DNA of 64,000 bases from Haematobacter genomosp. 1 (GTDB lineage: Bacteria; Pseudomonadota; Alphaproteobacteria; Rhodobacterales; Rhodobacteraceae), in contig NZ_NIPW01000028.1 of NCBI RefSeq assembly GCF_002196855.1, forward strand, positions 62,001-126,000, written 5' to 3'. A program made the translations under genes and the position numbers. Under the pieces are notes generated by a model. That model was not told the origin of the DNA and searched no databases. It saw nothing but the letters and a program-made list of their open reading frames with translations. This document shows positions 36,829 to 46,683 of the stretch, in pieces (within the stretch, counting starts at the first letter, position 1; each line of letters begins with the position of its first letter).

Positions 36829-37539
36829 ATGCAGCATATCTTCACATTCTCTCCGTTCACATTCGCCGATGCCATTGCCGTCGGCCTGCTGCTGCTGGTC
36901 TGGCTGGTCAGCGGTTACCTGATCGAACGGACGGATGCTCCCCGCCTGTCGGTCGCGACACTGATGGAACACTACCGCCGCGAATGGATGCGTCAGTTCG
37001 TCACCCGCACCCCGCGCCTGTTCGATGCGAATGTCATGGCGAGCCTGCGGCAAGGCACATCTTTCCTCGCTTCCGCCTGCATGATCGCCATTGGCGGCGG
37101 CCTCGCGCTCATCGGCAACCGGGAGCGGGTGGGCAATGTGGCGGAAGACCTGACGCTTGGCGAACTCACCCCCGTGGTATGGGAGGTGAAGATGCTGCTG
37201 GTCCTGCTTTTCGTGACCAACGCGTTTCTGAAATTCCTCTGGGCGCACAGGCTCTTTGGCTATTGCACCATCCTGATGGGAGCGGTTCCGAACGATCCCG
37301 ACGACCCCAAGGCCACGGTGATCGCGGATCAGGCGGCGGAGATCAACATCCGTGCGGCACGCGGCTTCAACCGGGGGCTTCGCTCCATCTATTTCGCGCT
37401 GGCAGCGCTTGGCTGGCTGGGCGGGCCGCTGGCGCTGATGGTGAGCACCATCATCACCCTTGCCGTGATCTGGCGGCGGGAATACGGCTCCTATTCGCGG
37501 GAGGTGCTGCTCGCGGGGATCCAGACGATGCGGATCTAG
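36829..37539 (+). CDS. DUF599-family membrane protein
   Basis: The protein has 236 residues with about four membrane helices: FADAIAVGLLLLVWLVSGYLI, the region TSFLASACMIAIGGGLALIG, KMLLVLLFVTNAFLKFLWAHRLFGYC and a C-terminal pair around YFALAALGWLGGPLALMVSTIITLAVIWRREY. The conserved MRQFVTRTPRLFDANVMASLRQGTSF block is typical of DUF599. No function is known to me. The ATG at 36829 begins the conserved domain; the longer frame from 36433 is antisense to the protease. It is convergent with ccmG, with 4 bases of overlap. Confidence 0.85.
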   Translation: MQHIFTFSPFTFADAIAVGLLLLVWLVSGYLIERTDAPRLSVATLMEHYRREWMRQFVTRTPRLFDANVMASLRQGTSFLASACMIAIGGGLALIGNRERVGNVAEDLTLGELTPVVWEVKMLLVLLFVTNAFLKFLWAHRLFGYCTILMGAVPNDPDDPKATVIADQAAEINIRAARGFNRGLRSIYFALAALGWLGGPLALMVSTIITLAVIWRREYGSYSREVLLAGIQTMRI

Positions 37540-38063
37540 CGCGCGCCCTGAATGGCGGGACGAAGCGTCCGGTCCAGTTCCCCCGCGGTGATCGGCCCGG
37601 CAAAGCGCATGACGACCTTGCCCGCACTGTCGATCACATAGGTTTCCGGCACGCCGTACACCCCCCAGTTCAGCGCCATGCGGCCGGAGGCATCCGCACC
37701 GATGGCGTGGAAGGGGTCGCCCAGCTCCTGAAGGAAGGCCAGCGCCTTTGCCGGATCGTCCTTGTAGTTGATGCCGTAGATCGGCACCCCCTCGGCGGCG
37801 AGCTTCTCCAGCATGGGATGTTCGGCACGGCAGGGGGCGCACCAGCTTGCCCAGAAGTTGACAAGCTTCACCCCCGGCGTCTTGAGCACCGCCGTGTCGA
37901 AGCCTGCATCCTTCCCCAGCGGGGTTACCGCGATGGCGGGGGCCTCACGACCCACGAGGGTGGAGGGCAATGTATCATCCCGGCCCATGCCGAAGAAGAA
38001 CAGGGCAGCCAGCCCCGCAAAGGCCACCGGCGGAATCAGGACGAGGGGAGATATTCTAGCCAC
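37536..38063 (-). CDS. ccmG: CcmG/DsbE, thiol:disulfide interchange protein for cytochrome c maturation
   Basis: The protein has 175 residues starting at GTG 38063. An N-terminal membrane anchor (about 5-25) is followed by a thioredoxin fold with WCAPC (Cys75, Cys78), the acidic CcmG-type stretch GINYKDDPAKALAFL and the cis-Pro loop YGVPETYVIDSAG. It keeps apocytochrome c thiols reduced for heme attachment in the periplasm. Its start overlaps the ccmD stop by 8 bases, making it the last gene of ccmABCDG. Confidence 0.95.
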   Translation of the reverse strand: MARISPLVLIPPVAFAGLAALFFFGMGRDDTLPSTLVGREAPAIAVTPLGKDAGFDTAVLKTPGVKLVNFWASWCAPCRAEHPMLEKLAAEGVPIYGINYKDDPAKALAFLQELGDPFHAIGADASGRMALNWGVYGVPETYVIDSAGKVVMRFAGPITAGELDRTLRPAIQGAR

Positions 38064-38214
38064 GACCGCGCCGCCTTTCTTCCGCTTCCTCCAGCCGCCG
38101 CTTCACCTTCGCGCCGCGAAGCAGCGTCAGGGCCACCGTTCCCGCGAGGAGCACGAAGGTCACCCCATAGGCCGACAGCACGGAAGCCGCGTATTTCCCG
38201 AGATCCGGCATCAT
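38056..38214 (-). CDS. ccmD: CcmD, heme exporter small subunit
   Basis: This 52-residue protein has one membrane helix (about 8-32, YAASVLSAYGVTFVLLAGTV) and a basic cytoplasmic tail (AKVKRRLEEAEERRRGRG), the standard CcmD layout. It connects CcmC/heme-CcmE to the CcmAB ATPase. The ATG at 38214 overlaps the ccmC stop (ATGA), and ccmG follows with an 8-base overlap. The second codon is also ATG (38211). Confidence 0.92.
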   Translation of the reverse strand: MMPDLGKYAASVLSAYGVTFVLLAGTVALTLLRGAKVKRRLEEAEERRRGRG

Positions 38215-38948
38215 GCCATCCGCTCCCGCAGCTCCAGCGCCTTGAGGCGGCGGGCCCGGATCTCCGTCCGCGTCCGTATCAGCACCAACGTCAGGAACAG
38301 CAACGCGAAGCCCGCCATGCAGATGACGAGAGGTATCCAGAAGGCGTTGTCCACATTCTCCTTGCGGTCGAGGCTGAGCGAGGCTCCCTGATGCAGCCCC
38401 TGGCTCCAGAAGTTCACCGCATAGCGCGACAGCACGGCAAACACCGAACCGACAAGGCAGAGCACCGAAGTCAGGTCGGCCGCGGTATCCGTATCCTCGA
38501 CCGCCTGCCAGAGCGCGATATAGCCGAGGTAGAACAGAAAGAGGATGAGGAAGGAGGTCAACCGCGGATCCCAGGCCCACCACGTTCCCCACATCGGCTG
38601 GCCCCAGACCGCCCCGGTGAACAGCGCGATAAGGGTCATGACCATCCCCACCGGCGCCGCTGCCCGCGCCGCCAGCGCGGAAACATGATGCCGCCGGATG
38701 AGCCATATCAGCGACGCGACCAGCATCATCAGCCAGGCGTTGATCGCCATGAGTGCTGCGGGCACGTGCAGGAAGATGATCTTCACCGTGGAGCCCTGGC
38801 GATAATCGTCCGGCGTCAGGAAGAAGCCCCAGACAAGCCCGACAGCCAGACAGACCACCGTCAGCCCGACGCACCACGGCAGCAGCCGGGCGGAAGTCTG
38901 CATGAAACGGACGGGATTGGCATATTCCCAGAGCGAGGTCGCGCGCAT
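38211..38948 (-). CDS. ccmC: CcmC, heme exporter/heme handling membrane protein
   Basis: The protein is 245 residues from ATG 38948, which begins just before the conserved SLWEYANPVRFM and has AGGAGCAG upstream; in-frame starts at 38972 and 39008 add 8 or 20 residues. Six membrane helices are apparent, with the tryptophan-rich heme motif WGTWWAWDPRLTS and conserved histidines in FLHVPAALM and SLHQGAS-type loops. CcmC loads heme onto CcmE. The stop overlaps the ccmD start. Confidence 0.95.
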   Translation of the reverse strand: MRATSLWEYANPVRFMQTSARLLPWCVGLTVVCLAVGLVWGFFLTPDDYRQGSTVKIIFLHVPAALMAINAWLMMLVASLIWLIRRHHVSALAARAAAPVGMVMTLIALFTGAVWGQPMWGTWWAWDPRLTSFLILFLFYLGYIALWQAVEDTDTAADLTSVLCLVGSVFAVLSRYAVNFWSQGLHQGASLSLDRKENVDNAFWIPLVICMAGFALLFLTLVLIRTRTEIRARRLKALELRERMA

Positions 38949-39004
38949 CCTGTTCTGCTCCTGTGTCGTCATGGCTCTAGCATGGTTTTGGGCGTCCCGC
39001 ACAG

Positions 39005-39661
39005 TCACCTGAGGTTGATACGAATTGCCGCGGCCGTCGCGAAGGGCAAAAGCGCCAGCACCCCCGCCGTGATGCCGCCGAGCAGAAGGAACGGCGTGGC
39101 AAGCGAAAATCCCTCCGCCCCCCGGCGCACCACCTCTGCCCCATAGACCAGCGTCGGGACGTAGAGCGGCAGCACCAGCAGGGACAAAAGCAACCCGCCC
39201 CGCTTCAAGCCCACCGTCAGCGCCGCGCCGAAGGCCCCGATGACCGAGAGCGCAGGCGTCCCCGCCGCGAGCGAGGCCAGCAGCCAGGGATAGCCTTGCA
39301 GCGGCAGGTTCAGCAGCAGCCCCAGCAGCGGCGCGATGAGGGTGAGCGGCAACCCCGTCGTCAGCCAGTGGGCCAGCGCCTTGATGAAGACCACGCCCTC
39401 CAGGGGAATAGGCGCGGTGGCGATGAGGTCGAGCGAGCCATCCTCATGATCCAGCGCGAAAATCCGGTCGAGCGACAGCAGCGCGGAGAGCAGCGCACCC
39501 ACCCAGATGATGCCGGGCGCGATCCGCCCCAGCGTGCTCCCCTCCGGGCCGACCCCCAGCGGCACCAGAACGGCAAGGATCAGGAAGAAGGCAAGCCCGA
39601 GCCCGAAGCCGCCGCCGCTGCGGAAGGCAAGCCGCAGGTCCCGCAGCAGAAGCGCGATCAC
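39005..39661 (-). CDS. ccmB: CcmB, heme exporter membrane subunit
   Basis: The 218-residue protein has six hydrophobic helices. The family start [18 protein letters not shown] and the motif [35 protein letters not shown] are clear. It forms the ABC unit with CcmA that frees holo-CcmE. The start overlaps the ccmA stop by 4 bases. Confidence 0.96.
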   Translation of the reverse strand: MIALLLRDLRLAFRSGGGFGLGLAFFLILAVLVPLGVGPEGSTLGRIAPGIIWVGALLSALLSLDRIFALDHEDGSLDLIATAPIPLEGVVFIKALAHWLTTGLPLTLIAPLLGLLLNLPLQGYPWLLASLAAGTPALSVIGAFGAALTVGLKRGGLLLSLLVLPLYVPTLVYGAEVVRRGAEGFSLATPFLLLGGITAGVLALLPFATAAAIRINLR

Positions 39662-40284
39662 GAGATATCCCCGAAGGCCAGGTCGAAATCCCCCATCGCC
39701 TCGGCCCGCGCCCGGAAGGCCGCGATGTCCATCACGGGCGGCGCGCCAAGACCCAGATCGACATGGGTCGCGATCAGCGCCGCACCGCCGCCGGCCAGAT
39801 GCGCCCGCACCGCATCCGCGAAAAGCGTCACGCCCTCGCTGTCCAGCGAAACCGTCGGCTCATCCAGCAGCCAGATCGGTCGCCCCGTGACCAGCAGCCG
39901 CGCAAGGCCCAGCCGCCGCCGCTGACCCGCCGAGAGGTTCTGTGCCGGACGTTCGCGCAGGGGACCGAGGCCGAAAGTCTCCATCGCCGGGCCGATCTCA
40001 CGTTGTCCATGCAGCCGCGCCCAGAAGGCGAGGTTCTCCGTTACGGTCAGCGTCGCCTTCAGCCCGTCCGCATGGGCGGAATAGGCGATGGCCTCGGGCG
40101 GAGCGGAAATCGTGCCGGAAAGCGGCGGCTGCAATCCGGCCAGCGTCCGCAACAGCGTTGTCTTACCGATGCCATTCGGGCCGCGCAGCACAAGAGCGCC
40201 GCCGGCGGGAAGCGTGAAGCTCACCCCCTCCAGCACCGGTATCCCGCCGCGCGCGCAGGCCAGATCTCTTACCTCAAGCGTCAT
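39658..40284 (-). CDS. ccmA: CcmA, heme exporter ATP-binding subunit
   Basis: The protein has 208 residues: Walker A GPNGIGKT at 35-42, signature [15 protein letters not shown], Walker [13 protein letters not shown] and the CcmA-typical end with [10 protein letters not shown]. It hydrolyses ATP to release heme-loaded CcmE from CcmC. It is the first gene of the ccmABCDG cluster on the minus strand; a Mth938-like gene lies 60 bases upstream on the same strand. Confidence 0.96.
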   Translation of the reverse strand: MTLEVRDLACARGGIPVLEGVSFTLPAGGALVLRGPNGIGKTTLLRTLAGLQPPLSGTISAPPEAIAYSAHADGLKATLTVTENLAFWARLHGQREIGPAMETFGLGPLRERPAQNLSAGQRRRLGLARLLVTGRPIWLLDEPTVSLDSEGVTLFADAVRAHLAGGGAALIATHVDLGLGAPPVMDIAAFRARAEAMGDFDLAFGDIS

Positions 40285-40344
40285 ACTCGCCGGATAGCCT
40301 ATCCCAGAGAGCGGGAAAAGCCGCCCATGTGGCGGATGCGGCGA

Positions 40345-40719
40345 TCACGCACCGGCAGGCGGCGCCACCACGGGGAGAAGCGCCACTGCCACCCGCCGTC
40401 CTTCGGAAAGGAGCACGTTGTAGGTCCGGGCAGCGGCGGGCGTGGCCATGGCCTCTGCCGCAAGACCCGCCTCTTCCAGTTGCTCGCGAAGCGCGCGGGG
40501 CAGGAAGGCGACCTCCGCCCCTGTGCCGATGAACAGCACGTCGATCTTCATCTTGAGCGCGAGCAGCGGAGCCACGTCCTCCAGCCCGCCCCAGGTCGCC
40601 GCACCCTGCGCGGAAACCAGCACCGGCCCCTCCAGCACCTTTCCGGCAACGCGGAAGAACCCGGGCCCATAGCCATCAATCGGTCGCGCATCGTTGTAAA
40701 CGATTTCGTTGAGGCGCAT
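40345..40719 (-). CDS. Mth938-like (DUF498) domain protein
   Basis: The protein has 124 residues forming one Mth938 domain: DGYGPGFFRVAGKVLEGPVLVS, then LFIGTGAEVAFLPRALREQLEEAGLAAEAMATPAAARTYNVLLSEGRRVAVALLP in the usual order. The family includes human NDUFAF3, a complex I assembly factor, and in alphaproteobacteria it commonly lies between the secDF and ccm genes, as here. The molecular function in bacteria is not established. Confidence 0.9.
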   Translation of the reverse strand: MRLNEIVYNDARPIDGYGPGFFRVAGKVLEGPVLVSAQGAATWGGLEDVAPLLALKMKIDVLFIGTGAEVAFLPRALREQLEEAGLAAEAMATPAAARTYNVLLSEGRRVAVALLPVVAPPAGA

Positions 40720-40828
40720 CTCACCCTCCGCAGTGTCGCAATCATGATACCGCCAATCCTCCCGGTTTCACAGGGTATCGGTTGGCGAAACGGCATCCGG
40801 CACTATCTTGCCCGGCGGAGGTTTCATG

Positions 40829-41833
40829 ATGCTGCAATTCGCTCGCGCCGTTTTTCTCGCGGCTATCCCCCTCGCCTCTCCCGCGCTGGCCGATGGCCTG
40901 ACGGAAAAGGAGATGACCGCCCCCGGACCGCTGGGGGCCCTTGCCGGAACATATCTGGCCCCCCAGTCACCGCAGGCGGTCGCGCTGATCTTGCCCGGCT
41001 CAGGCCCGACGGACAGAAACGGCAACGGGCCGCTTGGCCTGGACACAGACGCCTACAAGCAGCTTGCCGAAGCGCTGGCGGAACGCGGTATCGCGACGCT
41101 CCGGGCCGACAAGCGGGGCATGTTCGGAAGCGCCGCTGCGATTTCCGATCCGAATGACGTGACGCTGGCCGCCTATGGGCGCGACGCGATCGTCTGGGCG
41201 GCCAGCCTCGCGGGGGAAACCGGCCTGCCCTGCACCTGGCTCATCGGCCACAGCGAGGGCGGGCTGGTCGCCCTGAGCGCGGTGGCGAGCGATGAGCGCG
41301 CCTTCTGCGGCGTGATCCTTCTGGCGACACCGGGCCGGTCGCTCGCCGTGGTGCTGGAGGACCAGCTGACCCGGAGCCTGGAGGACGACAGCCTGCGCAG
41401 CGCTGCGGATGCAGCACTCGACAGCCTGCAACGCGGCCAGCGCGTGCCGGAGGATCAGATCCCGGAACCGCTCCGGCCGATGCTCGGGCCCCAGATTCAG
41501 GGCTACCTGATCGATCTGTTTTCGCACGATCCGGGAGAGATGACGCGGCGCTATGGCGGGCCGCTGATGATCGTCTCCGGCGGGGAGGATCTGCAACTCG
41601 ACCCGACCGATGCCGCAACGCTCACACAGGCGAGAAATGACGCCGTGACCCTGCTGCTCCCCGGTATGAACCATGTGCTGAAGGAGGTTCCGCCCGGCGA
41701 CAAGGCCGCCAATCTGGCCAGCTATTCCAACCCTTCGGTGCCGCTGGCCACCGGGCTTGCCGATGCCGTGGCGCGTTTCATCACGCGGACGGAGGACGAA
41801 CCCTTCGGTCTCGCCCCGCCGACCGCGGAATGA
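40829..41833 (+). CDS. secreted alpha/beta hydrolase
   Basis: The protein is 334 residues from ATG 40829 (GGAGG at 7-base spacing; an ATG at 40826 is also possible). A signal peptide ends near SPALADG (about 21-23). The fold shows VALILPGSGPTDRNGNG, DKRGMFGS, nucleophile GHSEGG at 140-145 (Ser142) and His in LPGMNHVLKEV. The GSGPTDRNGN motif is typical of a periplasmic hydrolase/esterase group annotated as alpha/beta hydrolase or serine aminopeptidase S33. It sits alone on the plus strand between minus-strand secF and Mth938-like genes. Substrate unknown. Confidence 0.85.
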   Translation: MLQFARAVFLAAIPLASPALADGLTEKEMTAPGPLGALAGTYLAPQSPQAVALILPGSGPTDRNGNGPLGLDTDAYKQLAEALAERGIATLRADKRGMFGSAAAISDPNDVTLAAYGRDAIVWAASLAGETGLPCTWLIGHSEGGLVALSAVASDERAFCGVILLATPGRSLAVVLEDQLTRSLEDDSLRSAADAALDSLQRGQRVPEDQIPEPLRPMLGPQIQGYLIDLFSHDPGEMTRRYGGPLMIVSGGEDLQLDPTDAATLTQARNDAVTLLLPGMNHVLKEVPPGDKAANLASYSNPSVPLATGLADAVARFITRTEDEPFGLAPPTAE

Positions 41834-41836
41834 GGC

Positions 41837-42802
41837 TCAGGGCGCGGCCTTCGCCGCGTCCTTGCCGGCCTTTTCCGTCTTGTCCGAGCGATCGACGCCA
41901 AGCCATATCAGCACCACCGAAGCGATGAAGATCGTGGAATAACAGCCAACGAAAATCCCGAATACCATCGCGAAGGAGAAGCCCCGGATCACATCCCCGC
42001 CAAGCGCCAGCAGCACGAGAAGCGCGAGGAAGGTGGTCATCGTCGTCATGATCGTCCGGCTCAGCGTTTCGTTGAGCGAGAGGTTCACGATGTCCTTGAG
42101 GCTGCGCTTCTTGTATTTCACGAGGTTCTCGCGCACCCGGTCGAAGATCACCACCGTGTCGTTGATCGAATAGCCCACCACCGTCAGCACAGCCGCGACG
42201 ACGGTCAGATCGAACTTGATCTGGAACAGCGAGAAGACGCCTATTGTCATGACTGCGTCGTGCACAAGCGCCGCGACCGCCGCGACGCCGAACTGCCATT
42301 CGAAGCGCATCCATATATAGAACATGATCCCGATGATCGCCGCACCGAGAGACAGCAGCGCCATGGAGACCAGCTCGCCCGAGACCTTCGGCCCGACGGT
42401 TTCCACCGCTTGAAAACGGATGGTCGGGTCAACAGCCTGAAGGGCGCGCTCCGCCGCCGCAATCTGCTCCGAGGACAGCATATGTGCGTCGTCGGGCGCC
42501 TGGATGCGGATCTGCGCCACGTGCTGATCCGCCCGGAAGGTCGGATCATAGACCTGCGTCAGTGTCACATCGCCATACCCCAGCGGTTCCAGCGCATTGC
42601 GATAGGCGCCGATGTCCACGGGTTGACTGGCCTCGGTGCGGATGGTCGTGCCGCCCAGAAAGTCGATACCGAAGTTGAAGCCCAGCGTGAAGCAGCTCGC
42701 GATGGCGATGACCATGGCCAGCATCGAGGCCGGGAACACCACGCGCGCAAAACGGAAGAAGTCCCAGTTCGTGTTGTCGGGAACGAGCTTGAGCCGATAC
42801 AT
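41837..42802 (-). CDS. secF: SecF, protein translocase subunit
   Basis: The protein has 321 residues with six membrane helices. The conserved start FDFFR-like NWDFFRFARVVF, LGFNFGIDFLGGTTIR and later GYSINDTVVIFDRVRENL are diagnostic. It works with SecD and YajC to pull exported proteins through SecYEG using the proton gradient. It begins 1 base after the secD stop on the minus strand, giving the standard yajC-secD-secF order. Confidence 0.97.
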   Translation of the reverse strand: MYRLKLVPDNTNWDFFRFARVVFPASMLAMVIAIASCFTLGFNFGIDFLGGTTIRTEASQPVDIGAYRNALEPLGYGDVTLTQVYDPTFRADQHVAQIRIQAPDDAHMLSSEQIAAAERALQAVDPTIRFQAVETVGPKVSGELVSMALLSLGAAIIGIMFYIWMRFEWQFGVAAVAALVHDAVMTIGVFSLFQIKFDLTVVAAVLTVVGYSINDTVVIFDRVRENLVKYKKRSLKDIVNLSLNETLSRTIMTTMTTFLALLVLLALGGDVIRGFSFAMVFGIFVGCYSTIFIASVVLIWLGVDRSDKTEKAGKDAAKAAP

Positions 42803-42803
42803 G

Positions 42804-44471
42804 TCAGACCTTCAGCGTCTTCGGCCGGCGCCAGTCATACCACATGGAGATGAGCAGACGGGTGACGGAGACCGCGGTGAACAGGGAAGTGACGAGGCCG
42901 AGCGCCAGCGTTACGGCAAAGCCGCGAACCGGCCCGGACCCGAGCGCGAAGAGGATGACCGCGATCATCAGCGTGGTGACGTTCGCGTCCATGATGGCGG
43001 AGGACGCCTTCTCATAGCCAAGCTCGATGGCGCGCGCGGGACGTGTCCCGTTGCGCAGTTCCTCCCGCACCCGTTCGAGGATCAGCACGTTCGCATCCAC
43101 GGCCATGCCGATGGTCAGCACGATCCCCGCGATACCCGGCATCGTCAGCGTTGCACCGATGAGCGACATCAGGGCGATGATGAAGATCAGGTTCAGGACG
43201 AGCGCCACGTTGGCGATCATTCCGAAGAAACCGTAGCCTGCCACCATGAACAGCATGACCGCGATCATCGCGACCGTCGCCGCAAGGCGTCCGGCGTCGA
43301 TCGAATCCTGCCCGAGTTCCGGCCCGATCGTCCGTTCCTCAAGGAAGGTCATCTTCGCAGGCAGCGCCCCCGCCCGAAGCAGGACGGCGAGTTCCGTCGA
43401 TCCCTCGACGCTGAAGTTGCCCGTGATGATGCCGGAACCGCCCGCGATATGGCTCTGAATGACCGGGGCGGAGATCACCTTGTCGTCCAGCACAATGGCG
43501 AAGGGTTGCCCGATATGGTTGGCGGTATAGTCCCCGAAGACCCGGGCACCCGTCGCGTTGAAGCGGAAGTTCACCGCGGGCCGACCGTTCTGGTCGAAGG
43601 CGGGCTGGGCGTCGGTGAGCAGATCGCCGGAAAGCACCGGCTCCGTCTGGACGATGTAATAGACGCCCGGCTCCTCCTGCGCGGCATAGAGGCTGTTGCG
43701 GGGACCGGGGTTGGCATTCGGATCCTGCGTGCGGCCCACGACGGAGTTGAAGGTCAGCCGCGCGGTGGTGCCGATCAGGCCTTTCAGCTCATCGGCAGAG
43801 CCGAGACCCGGCACCTGGATGAGGATACGGTCGTCACCCTGCCGCACGATGGTCGGCTCCCGGGTGCCGACCTCATCGACGCGGCGGCGGACGATCTCAA
43901 GCGACTGCGCCATGGTCCGCTCGTCCGAGGCATGCCGCTCCGCATCCGAAAGCTGCACGGTGATCGTGTCGCCTTGCGCATTGATGGCGAGGTCGCTCGC
44001 TCCCACACCCGTCAGCGTGGTCACCGGACGCGACAGGGTCCGCACGATTTCCAGGGCGCGGGGCATGCCCTCCGGCTGGGAAATCTGCACCTGAAGCACA
44101 CCCGGCTCTGAGGTCAGCCGCCGCACGGAACCGACCGTCGCCCGTTCCTGCACCAGAGCGTCGCGCACTTCCGGCCAGAGGCTGTCTATCCGCCCGGCAT
44201 AGACGTCCGAGAGATGCACTTCCGCGAGAAGATGCGCCCCTCCCCTGAGGTCGAGCCCGAGGTTCAGGATCTTTGACGGCATCCAGGAAGGCCAGAGAGA
44301 CAGCGCCTCCACCGTCTCCGGGTCGGTCGCCTGTCCGGTCTTGTCGTATTGGGCGACGGCGTCGTTGTGACGTTCGACCCGGTCGTAGAAAGCGTTTGGC
44401 AGGGCGACGGCGATACCGATCGCGATTGTCGCCCAGATCAGGATCCGCTTCCAGAGGGGGAAGTGCAGCAT
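42804..44471 (-). CDS. secD: SecD, protein translocase subunit
   Basis: The protein has 555 residues. An N-terminal membrane helix is followed by LGLDLRGGAHLLAEV (family motif), a large periplasmic domain, and a C-terminal SecD/SecF membrane block with GMAVDANVLILERVREELRNG. Full length for a single-chain SecD. It is co-directional with yajC upstream (67-base gap) and secF downstream. Confidence 0.97.
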   Translation of the reverse strand: MLHFPLWKRILIWATIAIGIAVALPNAFYDRVERHNDAVAQYDKTGQATDPETVEALSLWPSWMPSKILNLGLDLRGGAHLLAEVHLSDVYAGRIDSLWPEVRDALVQERATVGSVRRLTSEPGVLQVQISQPEGMPRALEIVRTLSRPVTTLTGVGASDLAINAQGDTITVQLSDAERHASDERTMAQSLEIVRRRVDEVGTREPTIVRQGDDRILIQVPGLGSADELKGLIGTTARLTFNSVVGRTQDPNANPGPRNSLYAAQEEPGVYYIVQTEPVLSGDLLTDAQPAFDQNGRPAVNFRFNATGARVFGDYTANHIGQPFAIVLDDKVISAPVIQSHIAGGSGIITGNFSVEGSTELAVLLRAGALPAKMTFLEERTIGPELGQDSIDAGRLAATVAMIAVMLFMVAGYGFFGMIANVALVLNLIFIIALMSLIGATLTMPGIAGIVLTIGMAVDANVLILERVREELRNGTRPARAIELGYEKASSAIMDANVTTLMIAVILFALGSGPVRGFAVTLALGLVTSLFTAVSVTRLLISMWYDWRRPKTLKV

Positions 44472-44538
44472 GGGGTTCTCGGCTTCAGGGACGGATCGAC
44501 GGGCGGGCGCTCAATCGGCACGCCGCCCGTGAATGGGA

Positions 44539-44871
44539 TCAGGTGTTGGCGACCGGCTCGGTCTTGGACAGCACCTGCGCGACCATGGAGCGCAGAACGC
44601 GCACCCGCACGCCCTCGGAGATCTCGACTTCAAGCTCGCCGTCGTCCTTGACGCGGGTCACCTTGCCGATGATGCCGCCGTTGGTCAGGATCTGGTCGCC
44701 GCGCTTCACCGCCTCGATCATCGCCTTGTGCTCTTTCTGCCGCTTCTGCTGCGGACGGATGAGCAGGAAATACATGATCGCGAAGATCAGGATCAGCGGA
44801 ACGAAGCTGGTCAGAGCCGAAGCTGCGCCGCCGGAACCGGCAGCCTGCGCGAAGGCGGGAGTTGCGAACAT
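44539..44871 (-). CDS. yajC: YajC, preprotein translocase accessory subunit
   Basis: The protein has 110 residues: a short periplasmic N-terminus (MFATPAFAQAAGSGG), one membrane helix (FVPLILIFAIMYFLLI) and a cytoplasmic domain with RPQQKRQKEHKAMIEAVKRGDQILTNGGIIGKV. The ATG at 44871 has CAGGAGGACCCC in front; the frame could extend to 44904 without support. First gene of yajC-secD-secF, divergent from serS. Confidence 0.96.
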   Translation of the reverse strand: MFATPAFAQAAGSGGAASALTSFVPLILIFAIMYFLLIRPQQKRQKEHKAMIEAVKRGDQILTNGGIIGKVTRVKDDGELEVEISEGVRVRVLRSMVAQVLSKTEPVANT

Positions 44872-45147
44872 GGGGTCCTCCTGATGTCTGGCCCTTTGGG
44901 TCACTCCGGAGATCCCCCCGGAAGGCTGGCGCGCACCCTATAGTCGGGGTTTCTGGAGCGCAAGGCGGCGGGACAGCGCGAATCCGTGTTCGTTTCAACC
45001 TCTGGCCAACCTCTGGCCAGCCTTCCGGGCCGTGCCTTGCCCGGCACACCGCCCGCAGCCGTTCAGCGGAATCCGGCGCGGAAAAGCCTTTCCCCCTTCG
45101 GCTCTGTCGGGCATACGGGGCCCGGACGATCCAACTCCGGTGACATC

Positions 45148-46440
45148 ATGCACGACATCCGCACCATCCGCGACAATCCCGCCGCTTTCGACGCCGCACT
45201 TTCCCGGCGCGGGCTGTCTCCGATGTCGTCCGACATCCTCGCCCTCGACGAGGGGCGCCGCACCCGCATCCGTGTGGCGGAGGAGGCGCAGGCCGCCCAG
45301 AACGCCGCTTCCAAACAGGTCGGCGCCGCCAAGGCCCGCGGGGATGAGGCGGAGTTCGAGCGGCTCCGCGCCCTTGTCGCCGCCAAGAAGACCGAAGTCG
45401 CCGACATGCAGGCCGCCGCCGCCGCGGATGATCTGCGTCTCCGCGACCTGCTGCTCACCATCCCGAACCTGCCGCTCGCCGACGTGCCGGAGGGCCGGGA
45501 CGAGAGCGACAACGTGGAAATCCGCCGCTGGGGGGAGCCGCGCCAGTTCAACTTCGCCCCGAAGGAGCACTACCAGCTTCCGGCCGTGCAAGGCGGGATG
45601 GATTTCGAGACCGCCGCCAAACTGTCGGGCGCACGCTTTGTCGTGTTGTCCGGCGCCGTGGCGCGGCTGCAGCGGGCACTGGCACAGTTTATGCTCGACA
45701 CGCATGTGACGGAGAACGGGCTGACTGAAACCTGGACGCCGGTCCTCGTGCGTGAGGAGATGATGTTCGGCACCGGCCAGCTCCCGAAATTCGGCGAGGA
45801 CAGCTACCAGACCCGCGAGGGCTGGTGGCTCGTGCCGACGGCAGAGGTCACGCTGACCAACATCGTCAACGATACGATCAGCGCGCAGACAGACCTCCCC
45901 CGCCGCTTCGTCGCCCATACCCAGTGTTTCCGCTCCGAGGCCGGCAGCGCCGGGCGGGATACGGCCGGGATGCTCCGCCAGCATCAGTTCGAGAAGGTGG
46001 AGATGGTCTCCATCACCACGCCGGACGCCAGCCTTGCCGAACATGGCCGCATGACGCGCTGTGCGGAAGGCATCCTCGAGAAGCTCGGCCTGCCCTACCG
46101 TACCGTGGTGCTCTGCACCGGCGACATGGGGTTCGGCGCGACGAAGACCCACGATCTCGAAGTCTGGCTGCCGGGGCAGGATACCTATCGGGAGATCTCC
46201 TCCGTCTCCGTCTGCGGGGATTTTCAGGCGCGTCGCATGAATGCCCGCTACCGGCCGGAGGGCGGCGGCAAGCCGGAATTCGTCCATACGCTGAACGGCT
46301 CCGGGCTGGCCGTGGGCCGGACTCTCATTGCGGTTCTGGAAAATGGCCAGCAGGAAGACGGCTCCGTCGAGCTTCCCGCGGCACTCCATCCCTATCTCGG
46401 CGGGCGGACCCGGATTACGGCGGAGGGTGCGCTCGTCTGA
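45148..46440 (+). CDS. serS: seryl-tRNA synthetase
   Basis: The protein has 430 residues. The N-terminal helical arm ([22 protein letters not shown]... with a long Ala/Lys/Glu coiled coil to about residue 105) binds the tRNA variable arm. The class II core follows, with motif 2 [28 protein letters not shown] and motif 3 [18 protein letters not shown]. The start at 45148 begins the conserved arm; in-frame ATGs upstream have no family support. The ribosome site (CTCCGG) is weak. Divergent from yajC with 276 bases between. Confidence 0.97.
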   Translation: MHDIRTIRDNPAAFDAALSRRGLSPMSSDILALDEGRRTRIRVAEEAQAAQNAASKQVGAAKARGDEAEFERLRALVAAKKTEVADMQAAAAADDLRLRDLLLTIPNLPLADVPEGRDESDNVEIRRWGEPRQFNFAPKEHYQLPAVQGGMDFETAAKLSGARFVVLSGAVARLQRALAQFMLDTHVTENGLTETWTPVLVREEMMFGTGQLPKFGEDSYQTREGWWLVPTAEVTLTNIVNDTISAQTDLPRRFVAHTQCFRSEAGSAGRDTAGMLRQHQFEKVEMVSITTPDASLAEHGRMTRCAEGILEKLGLPYRTVVLCTGDMGFGATKTHDLEVWLPGQDTYREISSVSVCGDFQARRMNARYRPEGGGKPEFVHTLNGSGLAVGRTLIAVLENGQQEDGSVELPAALHPYLGGRTRITAEGALV

Positions 46441-46447
46441 GCGCGCC

Positions 46448-46617
46448 CTACAGCAGGTGGAACGGCCGCGTCTGGATGGGCGGAATGACCACCCAAACCA
46501 TTGAGACGACCACACGACCGGCACGATATGCAGCGTCCGCTCCCAGACCGGCATCTCCGGCAGCAGGGACAGCGACAGACAGATCAGGCCCGTCACAAGC
46601 GGGTACGTCGCCAGGCG
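46448..46617 (-). pseudogene. possible frameshifted remnant of a small membrane protein
   Basis: On the minus strand one frame reads a convincing hydrophobic stretch (LATYPLVTGLICLSLSLL then EMPVWERTLHIVPVV). The next frame continues with VVVSMVWVVIPPIQTRPFHLL and a stop at 46448. Joined across one frameshift they would make two helices like those at the end of small membrane proteins. I cannot name a family, and sequencing error or chance is possible. Confidence 0.3.
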
Positions 46618-46683
46618 GGAACGATGGCGGCATAGCGGGGCGCTCTTTCTCCGGCAACAGAACGCGGCGAACTGGCCGCGGGA

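Noticed and set aside
36984-39146. 720-codon open frame on the plus strand across DUF599 and the ccm genes
   Set aside because: It lies out of frame with the DUF599 gene and antisense to ccmG, ccmD and ccmC, all with diagnostic motifs. Composition is typical of a GC-driven shadow frame.
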